Origin: Proteocatella sphenisci DSM 23131
GTDB taxonomy: Bacteria; Bacillota; Clostridia; Peptostreptococcales; Filifactoraceae
Assembly: GCF_000423525.1 (NCBI RefSeq)
Contig: NZ_AUID01000026.1
Span: forward strand, 1 to 32,036
Length of the DNA stretch: 32,036 nucleotides
Direction of reading: 5' to 3'
Position numbers and translations under genes: made by a program. Positions 17,512-28,005 of the stretch are shown piece after piece. Position 1 is the stretch's first letter. Every line of letters begins with the position of its first letter. The notes below the pieces were generated by a model. It was given only the letters and a program-made list of their open reading frames with translations. It made no database searches and was not told the origin of the DNA.

Positions 17512-20500
17512 TTATAGAGCTATATTATCTCCATCTTGCTTGGGATAATTTGGTGTCTCTTCAAGGTTTGTTATGTGGATTGATTTGTATCTCTTAAGAC
17601 CTGTTCCTGCAGGAATAAGCTTTCCAATTATAACATTCTCCTTAAGACCAATAAGATTATCCTTGCTTCCTTTTATTGCTGCTTCAGTAAGGACTCTTGT
17701 AGTTTCCTGGAATGATGCTGCTGACAAGAATGAATCCGTCGCAAGAGAAGCTTTTGTAATTCCAAGAAGAACTTGCCTGAAAGTTGCCGGCTCTTTGCCT
17801 TCATCTTGAAGTTTTTCATTGGTTCTTCTTACTTCAGCAAGACTCATAAGTGCTCCTGAAAGGAATGTAGAGTCATTAGGCTCTTCAATCTTAACTTTAC
17901 TAAGCATCTGTCTTGCTATTATCTCTATATGTTTGTCGTTTATATCAACACCTTGAAGTCTGTAAACTCTTTGAACCTCTTTTACTATATAGTCCTCTAC
18001 TCCAATTACTCCGTTTACCCTCAGTATATCGTGTGGGTTTATAGATCCTTGAGTAAGCTGCTCTCCAGGCTTTACGCTCTGGTCTGCTTTTACTTTGAGT
18101 ATTGCACCGTATGGTATCTGATATTCATGTTCTTCCCCAGATTCAGTAGTTACTATTACGTCTTTACGTTTTCCGTTTTCGACTAATTTTACTGTTCCTG
18201 AAACTTCGGTTATAACAGAGAGTCCCTTTGGTTTACGAGCCTCAAAAAGCTCCTCAACCCTTGGAAGACCTTGAGTTATATCTCCACCTGCAACTCCTCC
18301 TGTATGGAATGTTCTCATTGTAAGCTGTGTTCCTGGCTCACCTATAGACTGGGCTGCTATGATTCCAACAGCTTCTCCTACGTTTACATTTTTTCCTGTT
18401 GCAAGGTTTCTTCCGTAGCATGTTGAACATACTCCATGTTTAGATTTACAGTTAAGAACTGTACGAAGAATAAGTGTTGTTATTCCAGATGCAACTATTT
18501 CTTCTGCCACATCTTCAGATATTTCTTCGCCTTTTCTTGCTATTACTCCTCCATTTGTTGGATGAGGTACATCTGAAACTGGGTATCTTCCAACTATTCT
18601 GTCGTAAAGATTTTCTATAACTTCGTTTCCATCCTTGAATGCACTTACTTCGATTCCCTCTGTCGTTCCACAATCTATCTCTCTTATGATGACATCTTGT
18701 GATACGTCAACAAGTCTTCTTGTAAGGTATCCTGAATCGGCTGTACGAAGCGCTGTATCGGCAAGTCCTTTTCTAGCTCCGTGTGAAGATGTAAAGTACT
18801 CAAGTACTGTAAGTCCTTCACGGAAGTTTGATTTAACTGGAATCTCAACTGTCTTACCTGAAGCATTGGCCATAAGTCCACGCATTCCTGCAAGCTGTCT
18901 GATCTGGTTCTTAGAACCCCTTGCTCCTGATACTGCCATTATATTTATATTGTTTAGTGGTCCAAGGTTTTTCATAAGAGCATCTGTTACAAGTTCTGTT
19001 GTTGCAGCCCATGTTTCTATTACTCTTTCGTATCTCTCTTCATCTGACATAAGACCACGTTTAAAGTTCTTTTCGTATTTTGCAACTTTTTCTTCTGCCT
19101 GTCTTACAAGGTCGTGTTTCTCTTTTGGAATTATCATGTCTGCAACCGACACCGTCATGGCACCTTTTGTAGAATATTTGAATCCCAGATCTTTTATTTT
19201 ATCAAGCATAAGAGCAGTTTGCGTATTTCCATGTTTTCTGAAACACTTGTCTATTACTTTCCCGATTTGATTCTTTGCAAGTACAAAGTCTACTTCAAGA
19301 GAGTACTTGTCTACGTTTCTATCTACATATCCAAGGTTTTGAGGGATGTTATCGTTAAATATGAATCTTCCTACAGTAGATTCAACAAGTTGTCCCTTAT
19401 CATTTTCATCAAGCTTTACTCTTACCTTTACTCTTGCATGAAGATTTACCTGTTTGTTATCATAGGCCAGCATCATTTCATCAAAGTCTTTGTATATAGA
19501 TCCTGAGCCCTTTACATCAGGTTCGTCCATTGTAAGGTAGTAAGCTCCAAGAACCATATCCTGTGAAGGAGTAGTTATAGGAGAACCGTCTTTTGGAGCC
19601 ATGATGTTATTTGGTGATAGCATAAGGAATCTACACTCCGCCTGAGCTTCAACTGAAAGCGGAACGTGGACTGCCATCTGGTCTCCGTCAAAGTCTGCGT
19701 TGTAGGCTGTACATACAAGTGGATGAAGCTTTATGGCCTTACCTTCCACAAGTACTGGTTCAAATGCCTGGATTCCAAGTCTGTGAAGCGTAGGGGCTCT
19801 GTTTAGAAGTACAGGGTGACCCTTAATTACTTCTTCAAGTACTTCCCATACTTCTGGTTTGACTTTTTCTACCATTCTCTTTGCATTCTTTATGTTTTGA
19901 GCATAACCTTTTTCAACAAGTCCGTTCATTACAAAAGGTTTAAAGAGTTCAAGAGCCATCTTTTTAGGAAGTCCACACTGATAGAATTTCAGATCAGGTC
20001 CAACAACGATAACCGAACGTCCAGAGTAGTCAACTCGCTTACCAAGTAAGTTTTGACGGAAACGTCCCTGCTTACCTTTTAGCATGTCAGAAAGCGACTT
20101 AAGCGGTCTGTTTCCAGGACCAGTTACCGGTCTTCCTTTTCTACCATTATCTATAAGTGCATCTACTGCCTCTTGAAGCATCCTTTTTTCATTTCTTATG
20201 ATTATGTCGGGTGCACCAAGCTCAAGTAGTTTCTTTAGTCTGTTGTTTCTGTTTATAACTCTTCTGTAAAGGTCATTAAGGTCAGAAGTTGCGAATCTTC
20301 CTCCATCAAGCTGAACCATTGGTCTTAGCTCTGGCGGTATTACCGGAATAACATCAAGTATCATCCATGAAGGATCATTGCCTGACTGTTTAAAGGCCTC
20401 TACAACTTCAAGTCTTCTAATCGCTTTTATACGCTTTTGTCCACTTGCATCTTTAAGCCTGTTCTTAAGGTCTTTTGAAAGTTCCTCAAGATTCAGCTTT

Positions 20501-21048
20501 TGAAGCATATCTTTTACCGCTTCAGCACCCATCTTGGCAACAAAGGAATTTCTTCCATTTGCCTCAATGGCATCTCTGTATTCTTTTTCACTGAGAAGTG
20601 CATTTTCAGTAAGGTTGGTCTCACCCGGATCTATAACTACATAAGAAGCGAAATAAAGTATCTTCTCAAGCAGTCTTGGAGACATATCCAAAAGAAGTCC
20701 CATTCTTGATGGTATTCCCTTGAAGTACCATATATGCGAAACTGGTGTTGCCAGCTCTATATGGGCCATTCTTTCTCTTCTTACTTTTGCTCTTGTGACT
20801 TCAACACCGCATTTATCACATATTACGCCTTTATGTCTGGCTCTGTCTTTTTTGTACTTTCCACAGTGACATTCCCAGTCTTTCTGTGGTCCAAATATAG
20901 CCTCACAGAAAAGACCATCTTTTTCGGGCTTTAATGTTCTATAGTTAATTGTTTCAGGTTTTTTTACCTCACCAAAAGACCATTCTCTTATCTTCTCTGG
21001 CGATGCTAATCCTATTTTGATCGATTCAAAATTATCTAATTCAAACAA
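17512..21048 (-). CDS. rpoC: DNA-directed RNA polymerase subunit beta'
   Basis: Beta' carries the catalytic magnesium site of RNA polymerase. The 1178 residues contain the N-terminal zinc ribbon (Cys60, Cys62, Cys77, Cys80), the invariant catalytic loop NADFDGDQM, the bridge-helix region, a second zinc site (CGTTEG ... [13 protein letters not shown]) and the C-terminal GAGTGL-like segment. Length is typical for Firmicutes. The start is TTG (21046-21048), with GGGAG nine bases before it. It follows rpoB by 102 bases, which hold a stable hairpin. Confidence 0.99.
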   Translation of the reverse strand: MFELDNFESIKIGLASPEKIREWSFGEVKKPETINYRTLKPEKDGLFCEAIFGPQKDWECHCGKYKKDRARHKGVICDKCGVEVTRAKVRRERMAHIELATPVSHIWYFKGIPSRMGLLLDMSPRLLEKILYFASYVVIDPGETNLTENALLSEKEYRDAIEANGRNSFVAKMGAEAVKDMLQKLNLEELSKDLKNRLKDASGQKRIKAIRRLEVVEAFKQSGNDPSWMILDVIPVIPPELRPMVQLDGGRFATSDLNDLYRRVINRNNRLKKLLELGAPDIIIRNEKRMLQEAVDALIDNGRKGRPVTGPGNRPLKSLSDMLKGKQGRFRQNLLGKRVDYSGRSVIVVGPDLKFYQCGLPKKMALELFKPFVMNGLVEKGYAQNIKNAKRMVEKVKPEVWEVLEEVIKGHPVLLNRAPTLHRLGIQAFEPVLVEGKAIKLHPLVCTAYNADFDGDQMAVHVPLSVEAQAECRFLMLSPNNIMAPKDGSPITTPSQDMVLGAYYLTMDEPDVKGSGSIYKDFDEMMLAYDNKQVNLHARVKVRVKLDENDKGQLVESTVGRFIFNDNIPQNLGYVDRNVDKYSLEVDFVLAKNQIGKVIDKCFRKHGNTQTALMLDKIKDLGFKYSTKGAMTVSVADMIIPKEKHDLVRQAEEKVAKYEKNFKRGLMSDEERYERVIETWAATTELVTDALMKNLGPLNNINIMAVSGARGSKNQIRQLAGMRGLMANASGKTVEIPVKSNFREGLTVLEYFTSSHGARKGLADTALRTADSGYLTRRLVDVSQDVIIREIDCGTTEGIEVSAFKDGNEVIENLYDRIVGRYPVSDVPHPTNGGVIARKGEEISEDVAEEIVASGITTLILRTVLNCKSKHGVCSTCYGRNLATGKNVNVGEAVGIIAAQSIGEPGTQLTMRTFHTGGVAGGDITQGLPRVEELFEARKPKGLSVITEVSGTVKLVENGKRKDVIVTTESGEEHEYQIPYGAILKVKADQSVKPGEQLTQGSINPHDILRVNGVIGVEDYIVKEVQRVYRLQGVDINDKHIEIIARQMLSKVKIEEPNDSTFLSGALMSLAEVRRTNEKLQDEGKEPATFRQVLLGITKASLATDSFLSAASFQETTRVLTEAAIKGSKDNLIGLKENVIIGKLIPAGTGLKRYKSIHITNLEETPNYPKQDGDNIAL

Positions 21049-21113
21049 GGAGTGCAGCTCCCTTCTTCTATATCTTAAACTGGAAGTAAATTTAGGTTAA
21101 CACTATTTTAAGG

Positions 21114-21143
21114 AATAAACCGCGCTATATGGCGCAGTTTATT
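21114..21143 (-). promoter_or_regulatory. RNA hairpin in the rpoB-rpoC gap
   Basis: Arms AATAAAC-C-GCGC (21114-21125) and GCGC-A-GTTTATT (21132-21143) surround a 6-base loop. In the DNA one position is a C/A mismatch, but in the minus-strand RNA it becomes a G-U wobble, giving a continuous 12-bp stem. No U-run follows, so it is more likely an RNA processing, pausing or stabilising element than a terminator. Confidence 0.65.
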
Positions 21144-21150
21144 CTTCAGT

Positions 21151-24100
21151 TTATTCTTCAATTTCCTCTTCTTCAACAATAAAGTCATCTTCGAAGTCTT
21201 CGTCATCTTCTTCATCCATATATTCAAGTTCAAATCCTGGACTTTCTTCAATAATCGAAGCATCCTTTGTGATATCTACTTCAATCATATCGTCTCTATC
21301 TTCGTCTATATATATTGAATCGTCTTTTATTTCGATATCGTCAGTGTCTTCTCTAACCTCGACCTCTTGTTCGTCTTCTGAAAGAAGTTTTACATCCAGG
21401 CATAGAGACTGAAGTTCTTTTATAAGAACTTTAAAGGATTCTGGTATTCCTGGCTCAGGTACATTTTCACCTTTTACAATTGACTCATATGTCCTTACTC
21501 TTCCTACTACGTCGTCTGACTTAACTGTAAGAATTTCCTGAAGTGTATGTGCTGCTCCGTATGCCTCAAGAGCCCAAACCTCCATCTCTCCGAATCTCTG
21601 TCCACCAAATTGAGCTTTTCCTCCAAGTGGCTGCTGAGTTACAAGTGAGTAAGGTCCTGTAGATCTTGCGTGAATTTTATCGTCAACAAGGTGATGTAGT
21701 TTCAGCATATACATGTAGCCTACAGTAACCCTGTTATCAAAAAAGTCTCCTGTTCTTCCGTCCTGGAGCTGTATTTTTCCATCTTCAGGATATCCAGCCT
21801 CTCTAAGAGCCTTGAATATATCATCCTCGTTTGCTCCGTCAAATACTGGAGTTGCAACGTGCCATCCAAGCTGTTTAGCTGCAAGGCCCATATGGACCTC
21901 AAGTACCTGTCCTATGTTCATACGAGAAGGTACTCCAAGTGGGTTAAGAACAATCTCAAGTGGTGTTCCATCTGGCATAAAAGGCATATCTTCTTCTGGA
22001 AGAATACGAGATATTACACCCTTATTACCATGACGCCCCGCCATCTTATCTCCGACATTTATTTTTCTTTTTTTGGCAATATAGCATCTTACAAGTTCGT
22101 TAACTCCAGCTGGAAGTTCGTCGCCATTTTCTCTTGTAAATATTCTTATATCTACGATTATCCCTGATTCTCCATGAGGAACTTTCAGTGATGTATCTCT
22201 TACTTCTCTTGCTTTTTCTGCAAATATTGCTCTTAGAAGTCTCTCTTCAGGTGTTATCTCAGTCTCTCCTTTGGGAGTTACTTTTCCAACGAGTATATCT
22301 CCAGATTCAACCTCAGCACCTATTCTGATTATCCCTCTTTCGTCAAGATTTTTAAGTGCATCATCTCCGACATTTGGGATATCTCTTGTTATTTCTTCAG
22401 GTCCAAGTTTTGTATCTCTTGCTTCTGATTCATATTCTTCAATATGGATTGTGGAAAGTCTGTCTTCTCTTACAAGCTTTTCATTTATCAGTATAGCATC
22501 CTCGTAGTTGTAGCCTTCCCATGTCATGAATGCAATAAGGCAGTTTCTGCCCAGCGCTATCTCTCCAAGGTCTGTAGAAGGCCCATCAGCAATAACATCA
22601 CCTTTTTCGATGATTTCGCCCTTTTTAACTATAGGCGTCTGATTTATGCAAGTTCCCTGGTTTGAACGTTTGAATTTGAGAAGTTTATAATAGTCCTTTG
22701 TACCAGCTTCATTTTTCACTACTACCTGGTTTGCAGAAACTTTTTCAACTGTTCCAGCTTGTCTTGCAACTACAACCGCTCCAGAGTCAACAGCAGATCT
22801 GTACTCTATAGCTGTACCTATCATAGGAGCTTCTCTTCTTACAAGAGGTACCGCCTGACGCTGCATGTTTGATCCCATAAGGGCTCTGTTGGCGTCGTCG
22901 TTCTCAAGGAAAGGTATCATGGCCGTAGCTACCGAAACAACTTGCTTAGGTGAAACGTCCATTACGTCTACTTTATTTCTGTCTATAAGCTGTACGGAAC
23001 CATTTACAGTTCTACAGGCAACTCTCTCATTTACAAACTCTCCATTTTCAGCTAATGGTTCATTTGCCTGAGCTCTTATATATAAGTCTTCTTCATCTGC
23101 TGTAAGATACACTATTTCAGGCGTAACAATTCCAGTAGATTTGTCTACTTTTCTGTATGGCGATTCTATGAATCCATATTCATTTATTTTTGCATATACC
23201 GAAAGTGAGTTTATAAGTCCGATGTTTGGCCCCTCGGGAGTCTCTATCGGGCACATTCTTCCGTAATGCGAGTAATGTACGTCTCGAACCTCAAATCCTG
23301 CTCTATCTCTTGAAAGTCCTCCAGGTCCAAGCGCTGAAAGTCTTCGTTTGTGTGTAAGCTCAGAAAGCGGGTTTGTCTGGTCCATAAACTGTGACAACTG
23401 CGAAGAACCAAAGAATTCTTTTATGGCAGCAGTAACTGGCCTTATATTTATAAGAGTGTTAGGAGTCAGTTCCATGGTCTCTTGAACTGTCATTCTTTCT
23501 TTAACAACTCTTTCCATTCTGGAAAGCCCTATTCTGAACTGATTCTGCAGAAGTTCTCCTACAGACCTTACTCTTCTGTTTCCAAGATGGTCTATATCGT
23601 CAAGATTTCCTACTCCACTGAATAAGTTGAACTGATAGCTTATGGAAGCTACTATGTCTTCAATTACTATGTGTTTTGGTACAAGTTGACGTTTTCTTTT
23701 TTCAATAAGGTTTCTTCTTTCCTCAGGGTCATCTGTCTCTTCCAAAATCTCCTCAAGTACTTTGTATCTTACTTTTTCTTTTATCTTCAAATCGCTTATA
23801 TCAAAATCAATATGTTTTTTAATATCTACGAATCTATTTCCAACAATTTTAACCTCTTTGCCTTCATCGCCTTCGACGAATACAGCTTCAAGGCCCGTGT
23901 CTTCAATTGAATCTGCTTGTGCGAATGTCAGTCTGTGACTTGCTTCAAATAGTATTTCTCCTGTATTAGGGTCTACTACATCTCTTGTCAGTTTCTTTCC
24001 ATGAGCTCTGTTGGCAATTGAAAGTTTTTTATTGAATTTAAATCTTCCCACCTTTGCAAGGTCATATCTCTTGGGATCAAAGAAAAGGGAATTTATAAGT

Positions 24101-24879
24101 GAATCCGCACTTTCAAGCGTAGGCGGTTCACCAGGTCTTAATTTTTTGTATATTTCTATCAAAGCTTCTTCTCTTGTAGTAGTACTGTCTTTTCCAAGAG
24201 TAGCTTCAAGTCTTTCATCGTCTCCAATAAGTTCTCTTATCTGTTCATTGCTTCCATAACCAAAAGCTCTGAGCAGCATCGTTATTGGCTGTTTTCTATC
24301 TCTGTCAACTCTTACAGAAACTATGTCATTAGAATCCGTCTCATACTCCAGCCATGCTCCCCTGTTGGGTATAACTGTAGCTGAAATCAATCGCTTACCT
24401 GATTTGTCAATTTCCTGAGAGTAATATACACCCGGAGATCTTACAAGTTGACTTACTATAACTCTCTCTGCTCCGTTTATAATGAAGGTTCCCTTGTCAG
24501 TCATAAGTGGGAAATCTCCAAGGAACACAGGGTCTCCACCCTCATTTTTAACTATCTTGGAACCATCCTCGTCAGGTACTGTAAGTTTCACTTTAACCCT
24601 TAACGGAGTAGCATAGTTCACGTCTCTTTCCTTGCTCTCTTCAACGCCATATTTGGGTTCATTCTCCAAATAATAGTCTATAAATTCAAGCTTGATGTTT
24701 CCAGTATAATCTTCTATTGGGAAAACTTCCTCAAATACTTCTCTAAGTCCTTCCTCGATAAACCACTTGTATGAATCCAACTGTATCTCAATAAGATTCG
24801 GCAGACTCGTAACCTCGTTAATCTTCGAAAAACTCATTCTCTTTCTTCTCCCGATTTGCACAGGATGTGGATATTGCAT
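21151..24879 (-). CDS. rpoB: DNA-directed RNA polymerase subunit beta
   Basis: Beta forms half of the RNA polymerase active-site cleft and is the rifampicin target. The 1242 residues contain the full beta core. The rifampicin region reads [18 protein letters not shown] followed by [14 protein letters not shown], with sensitive-type residues at the positions equal to E. coli Gln513, Asp516, His526 and Ser531. The last ~76 residues are an acidic tail (about 40 Asp/Glu). GAGAGGTGA precedes the ATG. It has its own promoter and is not preceded by rplL/rplJ. Confidence 0.99.
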   Translation of the reverse strand: MQYPHPVQIGRRKRMSFSKINEVTSLPNLIEIQLDSYKWFIEEGLREVFEEVFPIEDYTGNIKLEFIDYYLENEPKYGVEESKERDVNYATPLRVKVKLTVPDEDGSKIVKNEGGDPVFLGDFPLMTDKGTFIINGAERVIVSQLVRSPGVYYSQEIDKSGKRLISATVIPNRGAWLEYETDSNDIVSVRVDRDRKQPITMLLRAFGYGSNEQIRELIGDDERLEATLGKDSTTTREEALIEIYKKLRPGEPPTLESADSLINSLFFDPKRYDLAKVGRFKFNKKLSIANRAHGKKLTRDVVDPNTGEILFEASHRLTFAQADSIEDTGLEAVFVEGDEGKEVKIVGNRFVDIKKHIDFDISDLKIKEKVRYKVLEEILEETDDPEERRNLIEKRKRQLVPKHIVIEDIVASISYQFNLFSGVGNLDDIDHLGNRRVRSVGELLQNQFRIGLSRMERVVKERMTVQETMELTPNTLINIRPVTAAIKEFFGSSQLSQFMDQTNPLSELTHKRRLSALGPGGLSRDRAGFEVRDVHYSHYGRMCPIETPEGPNIGLINSLSVYAKINEYGFIESPYRKVDKSTGIVTPEIVYLTADEEDLYIRAQANEPLAENGEFVNERVACRTVNGSVQLIDRNKVDVMDVSPKQVVSVATAMIPFLENDDANRALMGSNMQRQAVPLVRREAPMIGTAIEYRSAVDSGAVVVARQAGTVEKVSANQVVVKNEAGTKDYYKLLKFKRSNQGTCINQTPIVKKGEIIEKGDVIADGPSTDLGEIALGRNCLIAFMTWEGYNYEDAILINEKLVREDRLSTIHIEEYESEARDTKLGPEEITRDIPNVGDDALKNLDERGIIRIGAEVESGDILVGKVTPKGETEITPEERLLRAIFAEKAREVRDTSLKVPHGESGIIVDIRIFTRENGDELPAGVNELVRCYIAKKRKINVGDKMAGRHGNKGVISRILPEEDMPFMPDGTPLEIVLNPLGVPSRMNIGQVLEVHMGLAAKQLGWHVATPVFDGANEDDIFKALREAGYPEDGKIQLQDGRTGDFFDNRVTVGYMYMLKLHHLVDDKIHARSTGPYSLVTQQPLGGKAQFGGQRFGEMEVWALEAYGAAHTLQEILTVKSDDVVGRVRTYESIVKGENVPEPGIPESFKVLIKELQSLCLDVKLLSEDEQEVEVREDTDDIEIKDDSIYIDEDRDDMIEVDITKDASIIEESPGFELEYMDEEDDEDFEDDFIVEEEEIEE

Positions 24880-24959
24880 TCAGACTTCACCTCTCAATTA
24901 ATAAAAAAAGAATTTCTAATTAGACATACGTCCCCATTATTATTCCATAGCATTATATA

Positions 24960-24988
24960 AATATATCATATTGAAATGCTTTTTGCAA
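24960..24988 (-). promoter_or_regulatory. Promoter of rpoBC
   Basis: On the minus strand TTGCAA (24983-24988) and TATATT (24960-24965) are 17 bases apart, predicting a start near 24953 and a leader of about 75 bases. A second TATAAT (24952-24957) lies slightly downstream without a matching -35. No terminator separates it from the upstream amrS gene. Confidence 0.65.
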
Positions 24989-25007
24989 TAAATTTTTAGA
25001 ACATATG

Positions 25008-25910
25008 TTAAATTTCTATAATACTCCTCAATTCTTCCAAAGTCAAGTTTCCTACTCTTACATCCGGTAATATTTTTTTAAGTGTGTGATAAGACTTTCC
25101 TATTGTTTCTATTTCGGTAGGAGGTTCACTCATTTTATAGCAGGGGAAATATCTGGATATATGCAGTGTAATATCCGGGTTTATATTTTTTATAAACTCC
25201 CCTATATCAATAAGTGTTTCATCATCACTGTTTATTTTACCAATTATCAGAGTCGATACTTCTACATGAACTCCCATTTCATCTGCTATTTTTATAGTTT
25301 GCATTACTTCTGGCATAGTCCCCGAACATATATTTCTGTAGAAATTGTCATCTCCTTTTAAATCTATATTCATAGCATCTATATAAGGAAGAAGTTTTTT
25401 AAGAGGCGTCTCATTTATATATCCATTTGTAACAAGTACAACTTTTTTATCTGGTAAATGTTTTTTCAGTAACATTGCAGTATCAAGTACGCATTCATAC
25501 CAGACTGTCGGCTCATTGTACGTAAATGCAATACCGATACTGTCTGTATGCGCCTGTATTTTTTTGACCATGTCTTCAGGGGACATGAAAACTGTATGCG
25601 GATCTTCATGTGCAATGTGATAATTCTGACAGAAAAGACATTTAAGATTGCAACCGTATGAACCCACAGAAAGTATAAACGTTCCTGGAAAAAAATTTAC
25701 CAGCGGCTTTTTCTCGATAGGATCTAGCGCCAGAGAAGAAACCTCCCCATAATTGAACGTGTATAGTCTCAGATTCCCAGATTCATCTCTAAGCGCTCCC
25801 CTTACTCTGCATACCCCTCTATTACCTTCTTTTATGTGACAACCATGAGGGCAGAGCATACATATGGCAAAATCTCCTTCTATTTGATAAAACAGAGCCT
25901 CTATTTTCAT
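25008..25910 (-). CDS. amrS: AmmeMemoRadiSam system radical SAM enzyme
   Basis: The 300 residues carry a radical SAM cluster motif Cys87-x3-Cys91-x2-Cys94 (GCNLKCLFCQN) and an N-terminal cysteine set (Cys17, Cys20, Cys24, Cys34) typical of the PflA-like AmrS group. Members use SAM and an iron-sulfur cluster to make a radical; the substrate of this system is not established to my knowledge. The ATG overlaps the upstream gene by 4 bases (ATGA), so the two proteins are made together. It ends about 128 bases before rpoB. Confidence 0.93.
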   Translation of the reverse strand: MKIEALFYQIEGDFAICMLCPHGCHIKEGNRGVCRVRGALRDESGNLRLYTFNYGEVSSLALDPIEKKPLVNFFPGTFILSVGSYGCNLKCLFCQNYHIAHEDPHTVFMSPEDMVKKIQAHTDSIGIAFTYNEPTVWYECVLDTAMLLKKHLPDKKVVLVTNGYINETPLKKLLPYIDAMNIDLKGDDNFYRNICSGTMPEVMQTIKIADEMGVHVEVSTLIIGKINSDDETLIDIGEFIKNINPDITLHISRYFPCYKMSEPPTEIETIGKSYHTLKKILPDVRVGNLTLEELRSIIEI

Positions 25911-27271
25911 AGCTTTTCCTCCTTATGTCTTATGACTTCAAACCTTTCAATTTTGTAATCAGAGTTTTCCGGTATTCCCGCTTTTCTAAGCGCTATGCTC
26001 AGCTGATATTCTACTGTGTCTACTCCCTCAAGATTTGGAAGCAGCAGGCCTTTTCTTGATCCCCTGCTTACTATTACTCCATATTTTTTTGGATCAAGCC
26101 CTTCATATGATGTAGGCTCGGCCTCCAAAAGCACATCCACAGATATATCACATCTTACAAATTCTTCATATGTCATAGGCGCAAATCTTGGATCCTGAGT
26201 GGCTGCAGATATTGCATTTTGAACGATTTCCTGCGCAACCGAATCCGTGGTAGGTGCTATGGTTCCTATGCACCCCCTGAGAGCGCCCTCAAGTTTTATT
26301 GAAACAAATACTCCGTTTCTTCTGCTGAAAAGCTCAGACCATTCTTTTCTTTGAGGTATGAATTTTTTATTATTTTTAAAATAAAAGTCAAGACTCCTGC
26401 GTGCAAGACTTACGTACTCATCTCCAGTCCTAATCTTGAGACCGTGTCTTTCTGATGCACCTTCTTCGAAATGAAAATCCACAACCGCGTATCCTACTCC
26501 AAAAGGTCCCTCATAACTCAAGACTTCTCCTTTGACTTTTTTCTCATCAAGGGCGCCAGCAAGTATAAACAGGCTCCTGAGGCCGCACTCTCCCGCCTCA
26601 CTTACCAGTTTGCCCTTGAGATTTATAAGTGCGTGCATGTCTCCCTCAGTTATAATTTCTATAAGTCTTTGGTCAAATTCCTCTCCAAATGGACTATATG
26701 GGTATGGACCAGAATGAGAAAGACGATGTGAAAGATCTCCCGATGCTATAATTACAGCGTTTCGACCTGTGTCTCTTACACTTTTTTCAACAATCATCCC
26801 AAATCTGTAGAGCTCTTCAGCAGAAAGCAGACCATATGATATATTAACAATTTTCAATTTAGATGACTCTATAAAATGAAGCGGTACCATCACTCCATGA
26901 TCAAGATCTGTGCTGATTCCATAGCCCACAGCTGTTTCACTGTTTATTTCAGCTACAGGCAAAGAAGCATCTCTTGCATTTTCTAATATCTTCTCTGCCA
27001 AAATCATATCCGTTTGAAAACTCATTTCTACCAAAGGGGCTCCAAATCTTGCAAAACTCCCTGCGATAACAGGTTCATTATATACAGCCGTTGCATCCCG
27101 AAATACTATGCCGTGCGGACTTATAATTATGACCGTATCTGCTCCAATAAGTTTTATCCTTTTTCCAATTTCGTGGCATGCATTTACTGTGGACTCTATT
27201 TTTTGTTCCTCTCCTCTTCCTATCTCAGGCATTATAAGAGGAGGGTGGGGCATCAGATAATAACCTTTCAT
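25907..27271 (-). CDS. AmmeMemoRadiSam system fusion: MEMO/extradiol-dioxygenase-like domain plus AMMECR1 domain
   Basis: The 454 residues join two domains. Residues 1-265 are a class III extradiol-dioxygenase/MEMO-like fold with candidate metal ligands His9 (MPHPP), His53 (ISPHG) and His182 (ASGDLSH). Residues about 275-454 are an AMMECR1 domain with the hallmark LRGCIG at 331-336. Together with AmrS these are the three parts of the AmmeMemoRadiSam system, an uncharacterised modification pathway found in bacteria and archaea. GGAGGTG precedes the ATG. Its own promoter is probably at 27330-27358. Confidence 0.93.
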   Translation of the reverse strand: MKGYYLMPHPPLIMPEIGRGEEQKIESTVNACHEIGKRIKLIGADTVIIISPHGIVFRDATAVYNEPVIAGSFARFGAPLVEMSFQTDMILAEKILENARDASLPVAEINSETAVGYGISTDLDHGVMVPLHFIESSKLKIVNISYGLLSAEELYRFGMIVEKSVRDTGRNAVIIASGDLSHRLSHSGPYPYSPFGEEFDQRLIEIITEGDMHALINLKGKLVSEAGECGLRSLFILAGALDEKKVKGEVLSYEGPFGVGYAVVDFHFEEGASERHGLKIRTGDEYVSLARRSLDFYFKNNKKFIPQRKEWSELFSRRNGVFVSIKLEGALRGCIGTIAPTTDSVAQEIVQNAISAATQDPRFAPMTYEEFVRCDISVDVLLEAEPTSYEGLDPKKYGVIVSRGSRKGLLLPNLEGVDTVEYQLSIALRKAGIPENSDYKIERFEVIRHKEEKL

Positions 27272-27329
27272 TTTTACACCTCCGTAAATATTTTAACTTC
27301 TTTATACCCAAAGACTGCATACCTAAAGA

Positions 27330-27358
27330 GTTATAATCTTTTACGTCAGTTTCTTTAA
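27330..27358 (-). promoter_or_regulatory. Possible promoter of the AmmeMemoRadiSam operon
   Basis: TTAAAG (27353-27358) and TATAAC (27330-27335) lie 17 bases apart on the minus strand, about 50 bases before the ATG. Both boxes deviate from consensus, so the call is tentative. Confidence 0.4.
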
Positions 27359-27374
27359 CCTCAATTTTTTAGCT

Positions 27375-27908
27375 CTATATCATGAGTCCCATAGATACCA
27401 GATGAGAAAACTTTCCATCTATCAAAATTTCATTCTTTAATATTCCTTCTACTTCAAACCCACATTTCTCATACAGCGCCATTGCTCCCTGATTATCCTG
27501 AGCGGTTACCAGCGAGATTTTTCTGGTTATGTTGTTGCTCTTTGACCAGTCTATGAGTTCTTTCATCATGGCTTTTCCAATACCAGCGTTGCAGCACTTT
27601 TGAGCGATAACTATACCCAGCGTGCCTACGTGTCTGCCTTTTATTTTTTGATTAGATGAAATTGTTCCTATTCCAACTATCTCATTTCCCGAAGTAGCCA
27701 GTATCATGGTATTATTCTTTGATGAATTAGCCTCATCTATCATATCCTTTTGCTGTTCTTCTGTAGCCTTATATTCTCCACCGCAAAAAGAAAGATACGT
27801 GGTCTCTCCTCCAACAGCATTATAAAATTCTATCATCGCTTTTGCATCTTCATGAACAGGATCTCTTAATATTATTTCTTGTCCTTTTTTTGTGATAATT
27901 TTTTTCAT
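27375..27908 (-). CDS. GNAT-family N-acetyltransferase
   Basis: The 177-residue protein has the GNAT fold pattern. The acetyl-CoA pyrophosphate loop is QKCCNAGIGKA (103-113), matching Q/R-x-x-G-x-G/A only with an inserted-looking CCNA stretch, and the C-terminal motif DNQGAMALYEKCGFEVEG is typical. The substrate cannot be told from sequence; relatives act on small molecules, antibiotics or protein N-termini. The ribosome binding site is modest (AGAGG). It has its own promoter at 27968-27996. Confidence 0.88.
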   Translation of the reverse strand: MKKIITKKGQEIILRDPVHEDAKAMIEFYNAVGGETTYLSFCGGEYKATEEQQKDMIDEANSSKNNTMILATSGNEIVGIGTISSNQKIKGRHVGTLGIVIAQKCCNAGIGKAMMKELIDWSKSNNITRKISLVTAQDNQGAMALYEKCGFEVEGILKNEILIDGKFSHLVSMGLMI

Positions 27909-27920
27909 TTACAAAACCTC

Positions 27921-27948
27921 TTTCTTATTTCTTATTTCTTGTTTCTTG
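27921..27948. repeat. Four tandem 7-bp repeats (TTTCTTR)
   Basis: TTTCTTA, TTTCTTA, TTTCTTG and TTTCTTG stand head to tail just upstream of the GNAT start codon, in its 5' leader. A fifth degenerate unit follows. Such a tract can change copy number by replication slippage and so alter leader length. Confidence 0.75.
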
Positions 27949-27967
27949 TTTATTTATTAGCTATTAC

Positions 27968-27996
27968 ATTATATTGCCAATCTCGTTTTTTTTCAA
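27968..27996 (-). promoter_or_regulatory. Promoter of the GNAT gene
   Basis: TTGAAA (27991-27996) and TATAAT (27968-27973) are 17 bases apart on the minus strand. The predicted start is near 27961, giving a leader of about 53 bases. The -35 box is about 10 bases past the polymerase gene stop. Confidence 0.7.
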
Positions 27997-28005
27997 TGAT
28001 TAATA

